A DNA stretch of 64,000 bases from Streptomyces sp. CB00455 (GCF_001905445.1 NZ_LIVQ01000003.1:434102-498101); one strand, 5' to 3'. Shown: positions 43,785 to 53,163, numbered from the stretch's first letter. Numbers and translations are program-made. The notes: generated by a model not told the origin, from the sequence alone.

Positions 43785-43842
43785 TACGGCTACGGCTACG
43801 GCTACGGCTACGGCTACGGCTACGGCTACGGCTACGGCTACG
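43777..43842. repeat. Eleven tandem GCTACG hexamers
   Basis: GCTACG is repeated exactly eleven times. Read on the minus strand after the EEP hydrolase gene, the array is TAG-CCG repeated in frame, so the gene's own TAG stop is the first of a run of in-frame stops. The first repeats also form the right arm of the adjoining palindrome. Confidence 0.9.
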
Positions 43843-44866
43843 GCTTGACGGTGACCCGGGCCGCCACCGGAAGGTGGTCGCTGCCCGTGCGCGGCAGGGT
43901 CCAGGAGGCCTCGGGCCTGATCCCGCGGACCAGGATCTGGTCGATCCGGGCCATCGGGAACTGGGCCGGCCAGCTGAAGCCGAACCCGTCGCCCGCCGCG
44001 CCCTGCGTGGAGCGCATCTGCGAGCTCACCTCGGACAGGGCACGGTCGTTCATTGTGCCGTTGAAGTCCCCGAGCGCGATGACCTTCTTCAGCGGTTCGG
44101 CGGCCAGGGCGGCGCCGAGCGCGTCGGCGCTGTTGTCGCGCTGGTTGGCGGTGAAGCCGGCGTTCAGCTTGACCCGGACCGACGGAAGGTGGGCGACGTA
44201 GGCGGCGACCGGTCCGGAAGGCGTGTCGATCGTGGCGCGCATGGCCCGTGTCCAGCCCATCCTTATGTCGACCGACCGGGCGGCGCTCAGCGGGTACTTG
44301 CTCCACAGGCCGACCGTGCCCTCGACGTCGTGGTACTTGTACGTGCCCGCCAGCGCCTTCTCGTAGACGGGGACGGCGCTCCCCTTGAGTTCCGTCAGGG
44401 CCAGCACGTCCGCACCGGACCCGGCCACCGCCACGGCGGTGGCGCGCGGATCGGGGTTGTCGGCGTCCACGTTGTGCGTGGCGACGACGAGATTGCCGCC
44501 CGCTCCGGACTTGTCGAGGACCAGGCCGCCGAAGAGGTTCATCCAGATCACGGCCGTGAGGACTATCGACAGGAGCGCGGTCGCGGACCGGCGGAAGACG
44601 GCGGCGGCCAGCAGGACCGGAACCGCCAGGCCCAGCCAGGGCAGGAAGGTCTCGGTGAGGCTGCCGAGGTTGCCGACGTCGTTGGGCAGCTCCGCGTGGA
44701 AGATCATGACCAGCGAGATCAGCAGGGCGATGGCGGCGAGTACCGTCCCGCGCCGCCAGATGCCCCGGTCCCCGCGCAGTTCGGCCAGTCGGCGCCGGAA
44801 GCGGGATCCGGAGGGCTCGGGCTCCGAGCCGCCGTTCTCCTTTTCCGTCATGTACGCCTGTGCCAT
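43838..44866 (-). CDS. Endonuclease/exonuclease/phosphatase (EEP) family membrane protein
   Basis: A 342-residue protein with about three N-terminal hydrophobic segments (residues 38-110) followed by an EEP hydrolase domain, probably outside the membrane. Catalytic motifs are VVATHNVDADNPDP near 126, ALTELKG near 153, IALGDFNGTMND near 263 and GSDHLPVAARVTV at the end. Members act on nucleic acids, phosphoinositides or phospholipids; the target is not known. The ATG at 44866 has a GAGGG ribosome binding site; the ATG five codons inside has none. The gene ends directly in the hexamer array. Confidence 0.9.
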   Translation of the reverse strand: MAQAYMTEKENGGSEPEPSGSRFRRRLAELRGDRGIWRRGTVLAAIALLISLVMIFHAELPNDVGNLGSLTETFLPWLGLAVPVLLAAAVFRRSATALLSIVLTAVIWMNLFGGLVLDKSGAGGNLVVATHNVDADNPDPRATAVAVAGSGADVLALTELKGSAVPVYEKALAGTYKYHDVEGTVGLWSKYPLSAARSVDIRMGWTRAMRATIDTPSGPVAAYVAHLPSVRVKLNAGFTANQRDNSADALGAALAAEPLKKVIALGDFNGTMNDRALSEVSSQMRSTQGAAGDGFGFSWPAQFPMARIDQILVRGIRPEASWTLPRTGSDHLPVAARVTVKP

Positions 44867-45153
44867 GCCGCTGCCCTCACTGCCGTGCTCGCGCTCCGTC
44901 CCCGCCCCTTGACCCTAGGCGATGTACGGAGCCTTCCGTGCCCTACCTGCGACCGCCTGTCGCGGTCGTACGTCCGAGAGGACGAACGAGCGTGCGGCAA
45001 GGGTTCCGGTTGTCACGAAACGCGCACATTGGAGTGTTCGGATCCGGCGCGTGGCCCGCAGCACTTCCGCCGCGGGCCACGCGGATGCCACCATGGTGGG
45101 TGAGTCCGGGGACGCCGTGAGGGCGCCTCGAGATGACACAAGGAGCAGTTGCC

Positions 45154-46023
45154 ATGACGCATGCCGTTTCGCCTGCCCGCGAACCCGCACCGACGGCCTC
45201 CCCCACCCTGTACGGAGGCGCGGGCACCCGGCGCATCACCGTCCGCGATCTGAACCTCGCCAAGGAGCGGGGCGAGAAGTGGCCCATGCTCACCGCTTAC
45301 GACGCGATGACCGCGTCCGTCTTCGACGAGGCCGGCATCCCGGTCATGCTCGTCGGGGACTCGATGGGCAACTGTCACCTCGGCTACGAGACCACCGTCC
45401 CGGTGACGATGGACGAGATGACGCTGCTGGCGGCGGCCGTCGTACGGGGTACCAGCCGGGCACTGATCATCGGCGACCTGCCGTTCGGCTCGTACCAGGA
45501 AGGCGCCGTGCAGGCGCTGCGCAGTGCCACCCGGCTCGTCAAGGAGGCCGGTGTCGGTGCGGTCAAGCTGGAGGGCGGCGAGCGCTCGCTGCGGCAGACC
45601 GAGCTGATCGTGCAGTCCGGCATCCCGGTCATGTCCCACCTGGGGCTCACCCCGCAGTCCGTCAACGCCATGGGCTACCGGGTGCAGGGCCGCGGCGACG
45701 AGGCCGCGCACCAGCTGCTGCGCGACGCCAAGGCGGCTCAGGACGCGGGAGCCTTCGCGGTGGTGCTGGAGCTGGTCCCGGCGGAGCTGGCCGCCGAGGT
45801 CACCCGGTCCCTGCACATCCCGACGGTCGGCATCGGCGCCGGTTCGCAGTGCGACGCGCAGGTGCTGGTGTGGACCGACATGATGGGGCTCACCGGCGGG
45901 AAGCTGCCGCGGTTCGTGAAGCAGTACGCGAACTTGCGCAAGACCATGGGGGACGCCGCGAAGGCCTTCGCCGAGGACGTGGTGGGCGGAACGTTCCCGC
46001 TGGAGGAGCACGCGTTCCACTGA
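45154..46023 (+). CDS. panB: 3-methyl-2-oxobutanoate hydroxymethyltransferase
   Basis: A 289-residue enzyme of pantothenate/coenzyme A synthesis that adds a hydroxymethyl group from methylene-tetrahydrofolate to alpha-ketoisovalerate. Signatures are MLTAYDAMTASVFDEAGIPV, VMLVGDSMGNCHLGYETTVP (metal Asp), VKLEGG, MSHLGLTPQSVN, VVLELVPAELA (catalytic Glu) and GIGAGSQCDAQVLVWTDMMG. The ATG at 45154 is preferred because AAGGAG lies 9 bp upstream; an in-frame ATG at 45133 has none. It is followed by a strong hairpin. Confidence 0.96.
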   Translation: MTHAVSPAREPAPTASPTLYGGAGTRRITVRDLNLAKERGEKWPMLTAYDAMTASVFDEAGIPVMLVGDSMGNCHLGYETTVPVTMDEMTLLAAAVVRGTSRALIIGDLPFGSYQEGAVQALRSATRLVKEAGVGAVKLEGGERSLRQTELIVQSGIPVMSHLGLTPQSVNAMGYRVQGRGDEAAHQLLRDAKAAQDAGAFAVVLELVPAELAAEVTRSLHIPTVGIGAGSQCDAQVLVWTDMMGLTGGKLPRFVKQYANLRKTMGDAAKAFAEDVVGGTFPLEEHAFH

Positions 46024-46066
46024 CCGGGTGAGCACCGCCCCCGGTGCACCCCGACCGCCCGACCGC

Positions 46067-46103
46067 CCGACGGCCCGCCGGCACGATGCCGGCGGGCCGT
46101 CGG
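46067..46103 (+). terminator. 17-bp stem hairpin terminator after panB
   Basis: CCGACGGCCCGCCGGCA (46067-46083) pairs perfectly with 46087-46103 across the 3-nt loop CGA. It starts 44 bp after the panB stop. No T-run follows. The GC-rich region beyond it (about 46135-46195) consists of CCGGTCGGC/GTCGGCCG-type short repeats with no gene. Confidence 0.75.
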
Positions 46104-46221
46104 CTTGCCCGCCGCCGGACGCGCCGTGGCCCCGCCGCCGGTCGGCTGCCGGCCGGCTGTCGGCCGGCCGCCGGTCGGCCGTCGGTCGGCTGTCGGTGGT
46201 TTGTCAGTGGCGGCTGGTCCC

Positions 46222-47253
46222 ATGGTGGACATGACGCGAAACGACAAGAATCCCCACGCCGTAGAGGTACGGGGGCTGGTCAAGCACTACGGCGAGACCA
46301 AGGCCCTGGACGGTGTCGACCTGGACGTCCGCGAGGGCACCGTCCTCGGGGTCCTCGGACCCAACGGCGCCGGCAAGACCACTCTCGTGCGCTGCCTTTC
46401 CACCCTGATCGTCCCGGACGCCGGAACCGCGACGGTCGCCGGCTTCGACGTGGTCCGCCAGCCGCGGCAGCTGCGCCGCACCATCGGGCTCACCGGCCAG
46501 TACGCATCGGTCGACGAGAAGCTCTCCGGCTGGGAGAACCTCTACATGATCGGCCGGCTGCTCGACCTGTCCCGCAAGGACGCCCGGTCCCGCGCCGACG
46601 AACTGCTGGAGCGCTTCTCGCTCACCGAGGCCGCGAAGAAGGCGGCGATGCACTACTCCGGCGGCATGCGCCGCCGGCTCGACCTGGCCGCCTCCATGAT
46701 CGGCCGGCCGGCCGTGCTGTACCTGGACGAGCCGACCACCGGTCTGGACCCCCGCACCCGCAACGAGGTGTGGGACGAGGTGCAGCGGATGGTCGCCGAG
46801 GGGGCCACCGTCCTGCTCACCACCCAGTACATGGAGGAGGCCGAGCAGCTCGCGAGCGAGCTGACGGTCATCGACCGCGGCAAGGTCATCGCCAACGGCA
46901 AGGTCGACGAGCTGAAGGCGCGCGTCGGCGGACGCACCCTGAAGATCCGCCCCGCCGACCCCTCGGACCTGCCGGGCATGGCGCGTTCGCTGGCCGAGGC
47001 CGGGCTCGACGGGGTGGCCGGCTCCCAGGCCGTGCCGGACGAGGGCGTGCTGCTGGTGCCGATCCTGAGCGACGAGCAGCTGACCGCCGTGGTCGGCCTG
47101 CTGGCCGCCCGCGGGTACGCGATCGCCGACCTCGGCACCTACCTGCCCAGCCTCGACGAGGTGTTCCTGTCCATCACCGGACAGAAGCCGGCCCCGGCCA
47201 CAGACAGCGTTGCGAACCAGCACACCGAGCCGAATCAGGAGGTCGCGGCATGA
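46222..47253 (+). CDS. DrrA-type ABC exporter ATP-binding protein
   Basis: A 343-residue ATPase of the daunorubicin-resistance DrrA subfamily. It shows Walker A GPNGAGKTTLVR near 50, Q-loop LTGQYASVDEKLSG, signature HYSGGMRRRLDLAASMI near 148, Walker B VLYLDEPTTGLDPRTRN and the H-loop region VLLTTQYMEEAEQL. The C-terminal extension (GRTLKIRPADPSDLP and onward) is typical of DrrA. The ATG at 46222 is used; the ATG at 46231 is an alternative, and neither has a good ribosome binding site. It overlaps the permease gene by 4 bp. Confidence 0.92.
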   Translation: MVDMTRNDKNPHAVEVRGLVKHYGETKALDGVDLDVREGTVLGVLGPNGAGKTTLVRCLSTLIVPDAGTATVAGFDVVRQPRQLRRTIGLTGQYASVDEKLSGWENLYMIGRLLDLSRKDARSRADELLERFSLTEAAKKAAMHYSGGMRRRLDLAASMIGRPAVLYLDEPTTGLDPRTRNEVWDEVQRMVAEGATVLLTTQYMEEAEQLASELTVIDRGKVIANGKVDELKARVGGRTLKIRPADPSDLPGMARSLAEAGLDGVAGSQAVPDEGVLLVPILSDEQLTAVVGLLAARGYAIADLGTYLPSLDEVFLSITGQKPAPATDSVANQHTEPNQEVAA

Positions 47254-48101
47254 GCACCGCAACCACGACCAAGCCCACCGGCACCGTGGCCGCCCCGGCC
47301 ACCGCGCCGGCCCCGCCCGGCGAGGGCCGGATCGGCCTGCGGGCCAACCTGCGGCACATCGGCGCGCTGGTGCGCCGCAACACCCTGCAGATCAAGCAGG
47401 ACCCGGAGTCGATGTTCGACGTCCTGTTCATGCCGATCATCTTCACGCTGTTGTTCGTGTTCGTCTTCGGGGGCGCGATCTCCGGCAAGGGCAACCAGGC
47501 GGAGTACGTCAACTACGTGGTCCCGGGCCTCATGGCCATGATGGGCATGAACATCGCGATGGCCGTCGGCACCGGGGTCAACGACGACTTCAAGAAGGGC
47601 GTCATGGACCGTTTCCGGTCCATGCCGATCGCCCGGTCGTCCGTCCTCCTCGCGAAGATCGTCGTCGAGGTCGGCCGGATGCTGGTCGCCATCACCATCC
47701 TGCTCTGCGTCGGGTTCATCCTCGGCCTGTCGATCAAGACCTCGGTGCTGGACCTCCTCGCCGCCATCGGGCTGTCGGCCGTCTTCGGCGCCTCGCTGAT
47801 GTGGATCTTCATCCTGCTCGGTCTGACGATGAAGACCGCGCAGGCGGTCCAGGGCATGGCCATGCTGGTCCTGATGCCGCTGCAGTTCGGCAGCTCGATC
47901 TTCGCCCCGCCGGCCACGATGCCGGGCTGGCTGCAGAGCTTCACCGACTACAACCCGCTGTCCAACCTGGCCGACGCCGCGCGGGCGCTGATCAACGGGA
48001 CGCCGGTGGGCAGCTCGGTGTGGATGACGCTCGCCTGGTCGCTCGCCATCACGGCGGTCACCATGCCGCTCGCCGTGCGCAAGTTCCGTCAGAAGACCTG
48101 A
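47250..48101 (+). CDS. DrrB-type ABC-2 exporter permease
   Basis: A 283-residue ABC-2 transporter subunit with about six membrane helices. Family segments are NTLQIKQDPESMFDVLFMPI near 48, DFKKGVMDRFRSMPIARSSV near 115 and FTDYNPLSNLADAARALING near 232. With the overlapping ATPase it forms an exporter of drugs or lipids; no biosynthetic genes lie beside it, so the substrate is unknown. The ATG at 47250 has AGGAGG upstream. Confidence 0.93.
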   Translation: MSTATTTKPTGTVAAPATAPAPPGEGRIGLRANLRHIGALVRRNTLQIKQDPESMFDVLFMPIIFTLLFVFVFGGAISGKGNQAEYVNYVVPGLMAMMGMNIAMAVGTGVNDDFKKGVMDRFRSMPIARSSVLLAKIVVEVGRMLVAITILLCVGFILGLSIKTSVLDLLAAIGLSAVFGASLMWIFILLGLTMKTAQAVQGMAMLVLMPLQFGSSIFAPPATMPGWLQSFTDYNPLSNLADAARALINGTPVGSSVWMTLAWSLAITAVTMPLAVRKFRQKT

Positions 48102-48169
48102 TCCGGGCGGTTCGGATCGGTCCGTTCGGATCGCGTCCCGGACGGGCCCCCGCCGGGGGACCGGATCAG
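48098..48169. terminator. Long inverted repeat holding both convergent stop codons
   Basis: CTGATCCGG (48098-48106) and CCGGATCAG (48161-48169) are exact inverted copies. The first contains the TGA of the permease gene, the second the TGA of the minus-strand regulator. The interior carries two GTTCGGATCG direct repeats and a CCGGACGGGC...CCCCCGCCGG hairpin region. A bidirectional terminator is likely. Confidence 0.55.
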
Positions 48170-51100
48170 ACCAGGGCGGTGGCCTCCTCCAGGGAGAGGC
48201 CGCCGCCCTCGGCGTACGCCGCTTCGAAGACGGCGTCGCCGAGCGCCGCCCGCGCCAGCTCCTCGGCCCGGGCGGAATCCTCGCGTTCCGTGGTGACGGG
48301 GAAGTGGCGGGGCGGCAGCAGGGCGCGGTAGGCGCCGAGCAGCCGGGCGGCGTCGTACTCCCGCCCGGGGCCGCCCGGGGAGGCCAGGGAGAGGGCCGCG
48401 GTGGTCAGGTAGACGGCCGGCATCTGCGGCGCCACCATGCGCGACAGGGGGTCGTCGGCGGCCTGGATGGCCCGGCGCAGCTGGGCGAGGGCATCTTCGT
48501 ACCGGCCCTCCCGGTTGTCCAGCCAGGCCATGGTGCCGAGCAGGAACCCGTCGAAGATGGCGTAGGCGCCGAAGGTGAACTCCTCGCGCAGGATCCGCAG
48601 CTGGGCCCGGGCCTCGGAGATCCGGCCGGTGCGCCCGAGGATGCCCGCCAGGAACATGCGGGCGGCGGGCATGGCCTCGTTGCCGTACTGCTGGACCGTG
48701 TCGGTGATCTCGGTCAGGATCCGCTCGGCCTCTTCGGTGTGGCCGTCCTCGGTGAGCGTGCCGGCCATGCGTACGCGCAGGACCGTCACCTGCGCCTTGG
48801 CGCCCAGGCGTTCGGCGTAGGCGACCGCCTCGCGGAAGTCGCGGGCGGCCAGGCCGTACTCGCCGCGCTTCTCCCGGGATTCGGCGCGGGCGGAGAGCGC
48901 TTCGGCGCAGCCCCAGGCATCGCCGAGTTCGCGGAAGAGGGCCAGGCTCTCGTCGGCGTCGCGGGAGGCGTCTCCGGCCCAGTCGGCCCGGTTGGCGAGG
49001 ATGTTGGCGCGCAGCTGGAGGGCCGAGGCGAGCTCCCAGCGGTAACCCAGTTCGCGGGCGGTGCGCACCGTCGCGTCGATGACCTGCTGGAGCAGGCCGG
49101 CGTCACCGGCGATCATGACGGCGTAGATCCACAGGGAGGCGGGCGTGCGGCAGGTCTGCGGCAGCCCCGGCCGGTAGGTGGCGAGCACGCCGTCGACCTG
49201 GGCGAGGACCTCCGGGGCGTTCCAGTCGCTGCCGCTCTGGTCACGGGAAGCCAGCCGGACCAGGTGGACGGCGCGCCAGGCCTCGGCGCGCAGTGCGTCG
49301 CCGTAGGGCGGGGGCGTGTCGACGAGCTGCGCGTACACGGGCTCGGCCGGCACGACGGGGTGCGCGAAGGGGTCGGGGCCGAGCGCGGCGGCCGCCTCGG
49401 ACCAGTGGCGGGACTCGGTGCGCAGGTCGTGCATGTGCCAGTACCAGCCCAGGGAGTGGATGAGGCAGAGCACTTCGTCCGTGTCGCGGGCGGCGACGGC
49501 GCGGCGCAGGGCGGTGCGGAGGTTCTCGTACTCGGTCGAGAGCCGGTCGGCGGCGGCCCGCTGGCCGTGGCCGCGGAGCAGGGGCTCGCGGGTGCGGGCC
49601 AGTTCGCGGTAGTGGACGAGGTGGCGGCGCTCGGTGTCCTCCCAGTCGTGCCCGGCCTCGGCGAGGCGGGCGGCGGCGTACTCGCCGACCGTCTCCAGGA
49701 GGCGGTAGCGCATGCCGTGGCCGTCCGGGGCGGGGGCGGCCACGACGAGGGACTTGTCGACGAGGGAGCCGAGGGTGTCGGCGACGTCCAGGGCGGCCAC
49801 GTCCAGGGCGGCGGGGGCAGGGGCGGTAGCGGCGGGGGCGGGGGCGGTGTGGTGGCCGGCCGGGCCGGCGCAGACCGTCTCGGCGGCCGCCAGGTCGCAG
49901 CCGCCCGCGAAGACCGACAGCCGGCGCAGGACGGTCCGCTCGGCCTCGTCCAGCAGGTCCCAGGACCAGTCGACGACGGCACGCAGGGTCTGCTGCCGGG
50001 GCAGGACCGTACGCGCACCACCGGTCAGCAGCCGGAAACGGTCGTCCAGCCGGTCCGCGATCTGCCGCGGCGTCAACAGCCGCAGCCGCGCCGCGGCCAG
50101 CTCGATGGCCAGCGGCAGCCCGTCCAGACGGCGGCAGATCTCGGCGGCCGCGGCCGCGTCCTCGGCCACGCTGAAACCGGGACGGGCCGCGGCGCCGCGG
50201 TCGGCCAGGAGTCGCAGCGCGACCGGATCGGGCAGTGGCTCCACCGGGCGCAGCGACTCCCCCGGCACGCCGAGGGGTTCACGGCTGGTGGCGAGGATCC
50301 GGACCCCGGGACAGTGGGTGAGGAGCCGCTCGGCGAGCTCGGCGGCCGCGCCGATGACGTGCTCGCAGTTGTCGAGGAGCAGCAGGATCCGCTGCCGGGC
50401 GCAGTGCTCGGCGAGCCGGTCCAGGGGGGCGTCCCCGGCGCGGTCGGTCAGCGCGCGCATCTCCTCGGCGGAGGCGCCGCGCAGCTTGGTCTCGCGCGCG
50501 CCGAGCGCGGCGAGCACCGCTTCGGCGACGTCCTCCGGGTCGTCCACCGGGGCGAGCTCGACGAGCCACACCCCGTCGGGCCAGGCGCCCGCGTCATGGG
50601 CCTCGGCGGCCTCCTGGGAGAGCCGTGTCTTTCCGGCCCCGCCGGGACCGAGGAGGGTGACGAGCCGGGCGCGGGCGAGGTCGTCGCCGATGGTGCGGAT
50701 GTCGTCCTCCCGCCCGACGAAGGTGGTCAGCCGCGCCCGCAGGTTCCCCCGCCGCGCCGGATGCCACCCCGGCTGCTCCGCAGCCTGCCCGACCGGCTGG
50801 AGCGAGGAGTACGCGGCTCCGTCGCCGGTCTGGGGCTGCGCACCCTCACGGGCGGTGTACGCACCCTGACCGGAATGCCCGTCCGGGGTCCCGCCGGGAT
50901 CGGAGTGCGCACCCCCGGCGCCGGCGGGCCGGATCCGGGCGGGCGCCCCGTCCGGGCCGGCCGACGACGGGCCGGTGCGCAGGTACGGGGCCTGGCCGGT
51001 CTGCCCGTCCGGGCCGGCCGGGACGGAGTCCGACCGGCCGGCGGCCGGCCGGGTGGGGCGGGGTCCCGGGGCGGGGGTGGCCGGCCCGGGGGTCAGGAGT

Positions 51101-51804
51101 TCGGCGTGCAGGGTGCGCAGGGCCGGGCCCGGGTCGGTGCCGAGACGGTCGGCGAGGTCCCGGCGGACGGTGTCGTAGGCCGCCAGGGCCTCCGCCGGGC
51201 GCCCGGCGTCCCGCAGTGCCCGGATCCGCAGGGCCTGCAGCGGTTCGTCCAGCGGCTGCCCCGCGCAGAGCGCGGTCAGCTCCGGCAGGACGCGTTCCGC
51301 TCCGCCCAGGGTGACGGCCGCGGTGAGCAGGCCCCGCCGCGCGTCCCCCCGTACGGCGTCCCAGCGGGCGGATTCGGCGGCCGGGTCCGGGAGGTCCGCC
51401 AGGGCGGGCCCGCGCCACAGGTCGAGGGCGTCCTCGTACAGCTCGGCGGCCTTGGCCGCGTCCCCCGCGTCCAGCGCCTCGCCCGCGGACCGGGCGAGGC
51501 GCTCGAAGCGGTACAGGTCGACGTCCTCCCGCCCGGCGGCGAGCAGGTAGCCGCCCCCCGCGGAACGCACGGCCTCGTGCCCCAGCGCCCGCCGCAGCCG
51601 CGCCACCAGGGCCTGGAGCGCGGCCGGCGCGTCGGCCGGCCGGTCGCCGTCCCACACCTCGGCGACCAGCAGGTGGACCGGGACCGCCCGTCCCGGCCGC
51701 AGCGCGAGCGCCGTCAGCAGCGCCCGCAGGCGCGCTCCGCCGACGGCGACGGGGGTCCCGTCGTCGCGCATGGCCTGGGTGGTGCCGAGTATCGCGTAAC
51801 GCAC
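48166..51804 (-). CDS. AfsR/SARP-like BTAD transcriptional regulator with NB-ARC ATPase and TPR region
   Basis: A 1212-residue regulator. The N-terminal winged helix (about 1-90: VRYAILGTTQAMRDDGTPVA and ALLTALALRPGRAVP) and the BTAD domain (about 95-245) form a SARP unit. After a Pro/Gly-rich linker of about 100 residues comes an NB-ARC-type ATPase with Walker A LLGPGGAGKTRLSQEAAEA near 382 and RILLLLDNCEHVIG (Walker B) near 470. From about 760 to the end are TPR-like helical repeats. Such proteins activate secondary metabolism or stress genes in response to ATP. The GTG at 51804 fits the family start. It faces the DrrAB exporter, a possible target. Confidence 0.9.
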   Translation of the reverse strand: MRYAILGTTQAMRDDGTPVAVGGARLRALLTALALRPGRAVPVHLLVAEVWDGDRPADAPAALQALVARLRRALGHEAVRSAGGGYLLAAGREDVDLYRFERLARSAGEALDAGDAAKAAELYEDALDLWRGPALADLPDPAAESARWDAVRGDARRGLLTAAVTLGGAERVLPELTALCAGQPLDEPLQALRIRALRDAGRPAEALAAYDTVRRDLADRLGTDPGPALRTLHAELLTPGPATPAPGPRPTRPAAGRSDSVPAGPDGQTGQAPYLRTGPSSAGPDGAPARIRPAGAGGAHSDPGGTPDGHSGQGAYTAREGAQPQTGDGAAYSSLQPVGQAAEQPGWHPARRGNLRARLTTFVGREDDIRTIGDDLARARLVTLLGPGGAGKTRLSQEAAEAHDAGAWPDGVWLVELAPVDDPEDVAEAVLAALGARETKLRGASAEEMRALTDRAGDAPLDRLAEHCARQRILLLLDNCEHVIGAAAELAERLLTHCPGVRILATSREPLGVPGESLRPVEPLPDPVALRLLADRGAAARPGFSVAEDAAAAAEICRRLDGLPLAIELAAARLRLLTPRQIADRLDDRFRLLTGGARTVLPRQQTLRAVVDWSWDLLDEAERTVLRRLSVFAGGCDLAAAETVCAGPAGHHTAPAPAATAPAPAALDVAALDVADTLGSLVDKSLVVAAPAPDGHGMRYRLLETVGEYAAARLAEAGHDWEDTERRHLVHYRELARTREPLLRGHGQRAAADRLSTEYENLRTALRRAVAARDTDEVLCLIHSLGWYWHMHDLRTESRHWSEAAAALGPDPFAHPVVPAEPVYAQLVDTPPPYGDALRAEAWRAVHLVRLASRDQSGSDWNAPEVLAQVDGVLATYRPGLPQTCRTPASLWIYAVMIAGDAGLLQQVIDATVRTARELGYRWELASALQLRANILANRADWAGDASRDADESLALFRELGDAWGCAEALSARAESREKRGEYGLAARDFREAVAYAERLGAKAQVTVLRVRMAGTLTEDGHTEEAERILTEITDTVQQYGNEAMPAARMFLAGILGRTGRISEARAQLRILREEFTFGAYAIFDGFLLGTMAWLDNREGRYEDALAQLRRAIQAADDPLSRMVAPQMPAVYLTTAALSLASPGGPGREYDAARLLGAYRALLPPRHFPVTTEREDSARAEELARAALGDAVFEAAYAEGGGLSLEEATALV

Positions 51805-51877
51805 CGCCCCATTGTCGCCGGACCGGGGCCGGGACCCGACCCGATTTACCGCCGGGGCCCGGGATAGGTTTCGCGGC

Positions 51878-52678
51878 ATGGTTCACCAGGGCGGCCGCGG
51901 CGAGCGGCGGATCAGTGCGGTATTCCTCGGCATCGCGGCCGTCATGGCGGTCACCGGGTGGGCGGTGTGGACGGACTACTCGGCCAGCCCCGGGCTCGCC
52001 GTGTTCCTCTTCGTGACCTCGGCGTGGATCGTCTCCCTCTGCCTGCACGAGTACGCCCACGCCCGTACCGCCCTGCACAGCGGCGACCTCTCGGTGGAGG
52101 ACAAGGGCTACCTGACGCTCAATCCCCTCGCGTACACGCACGCGGTACTCAGCTTCGTCCTGCCGGTGCTCTTCGTGATCCTGGGCGGTCTGGGCCTGCC
52201 GGGCGGCGCGGTGTACATCGAGCGCGACCGCATCCAGGGCCGCTGGAGGCACAGCCTGATCTCGGCGGCCGGCCCGCTGGCGAACGTGGCCTTCGCGGTG
52301 GTCTGCACCGCTCCGTTCTGGCTGGACGCGCTGGAGGGCGTCCCGGAGGCCTTCCGCTTCGCGCTCGCCTTCCTCGCCCTGCTCCAGGTCTCGGCGGCGA
52401 TCCTGAACTTCCTGCCGGTGCCGGGCCTCGACGGCTACGGAGTGATCGAGCCCTGGCTGTCGCACCGGGTGCGCCGGGAGGTGGCACCGCTGGCGCCGTT
52501 CGGCCTGATCGCCGTCTTCGCACTGCTGTGGATCCCGGAGGTGAACGGGTTCTTCTTCGACGTGGTCCGCGGGGTGCTGTCCTGGCTCGGCGTGTCGGAC
52601 CTGGAAACGTACTGCGGCCGCGACCTCTACCGCTTCTGGACGGACACCGACGGACTCTGCACGTCCCCCCGGCTCTGA
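51878..52678 (+). CDS. Site-2 protease family (M50) membrane metalloprotease
   Basis: A 266-residue protein with about six membrane segments. The zinc-binding HEYAHA lies near residue 56-61 (preceded by VSLCL), and the second metal motif is NFLPVPGLDGYG near 170-181, the usual N-x-x-P-x-P-x-x-D-G of M50 proteases. No PDZ or CBS domain is seen, so it is a minimal rhomboid-sized S2P homologue that would cleave transmembrane substrates. The substrate is unknown. The ATG at 51878 is taken. Confidence 0.9.
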   Translation: MVHQGGRGERRISAVFLGIAAVMAVTGWAVWTDYSASPGLAVFLFVTSAWIVSLCLHEYAHARTALHSGDLSVEDKGYLTLNPLAYTHAVLSFVLPVLFVILGGLGLPGGAVYIERDRIQGRWRHSLISAAGPLANVAFAVVCTAPFWLDALEGVPEAFRFALAFLALLQVSAAILNFLPVPGLDGYGVIEPWLSHRVRREVAPLAPFGLIAVFALLWIPEVNGFFFDVVRGVLSWLGVSDLETYCGRDLYRFWTDTDGLCTSPRL

Positions 52679-52716
52679 CGGGAACGCCCGCGCCGGCCGA
52701 CCGGGCTGCGGGGGCG

Positions 52717-52914
52717 CTACACCTGGCCGGCGCTGCGCGCGGCGGCGGCCCTGTCGGCCTTCGCCTTACGGGAGTAGTACCAGGCCATGTTGGAGGTGAG
52801 CCCGGCGAGCAGGACCCAGACGATTCCGAGGAAGCTGCCCTCCACGAAGGCGACGACGGCCGCGGCCACGGCGAGTACGCAGACGACGACGGCGAAGACG
52901 GCAAGGCGGGGCAT
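52717..52914 (-). CDS. Small two-helix membrane protein, unknown
   Basis: A 65-residue protein with two hydrophobic helices (about 4-24 and 28-44), the conserved-looking turn LTSNMAWYYSRKAKADRAAA and a basic/alanine tail. GGAGCTCTT upstream of the ATG provides a partial ribosome binding site. Similar proteins occur in many Streptomyces with no assigned role. A 249-bp spacer without recognisable features follows up to 53163. Confidence 0.7.
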   Translation of the reverse strand: MPRLAVFAVVVCVLAVAAAVVAFVEGSFLGIVWVLLAGLTSNMAWYYSRKAKADRAAAARSAGQV

Positions 52915-53163
52915 GGGAAGAGCTCCTCGGAAACACTGAACGGGGTCGAGCCCCTCCAGTGTCCCCCATGCCCCGCAGTGGTCCCGTAAGAGCGGCGGGG
53001 CGCCCCGGCGCGATCGCCTGCCACCCGGAAGTTGTGCGTGGAGGGCAAGCTCTTCGCCGAGCTCCGGCGGGGCTGAGCGTGGGCGTGCCCGGCGGTTCCG
53101 CCCGGCCGTTTTGCCCGGCGGCGCGGTCCGGGTCAGGGGACCGGGCCGCCGGGCGGGGGCGGG

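Noticed and set aside
43777..43842. Hexamer array considered as a CRISPR or iteron origin
   Set aside because: Six-base units without spacers cannot be CRISPR, and no replication gene is nearby; it is a simple microsatellite-like array.
48304..51867. 1187-codon frame opposite the AfsR-like regulator
   Set aside because: It is a shadow of the BTAD/NB-ARC gene, which has clear domain motifs on the minus strand.
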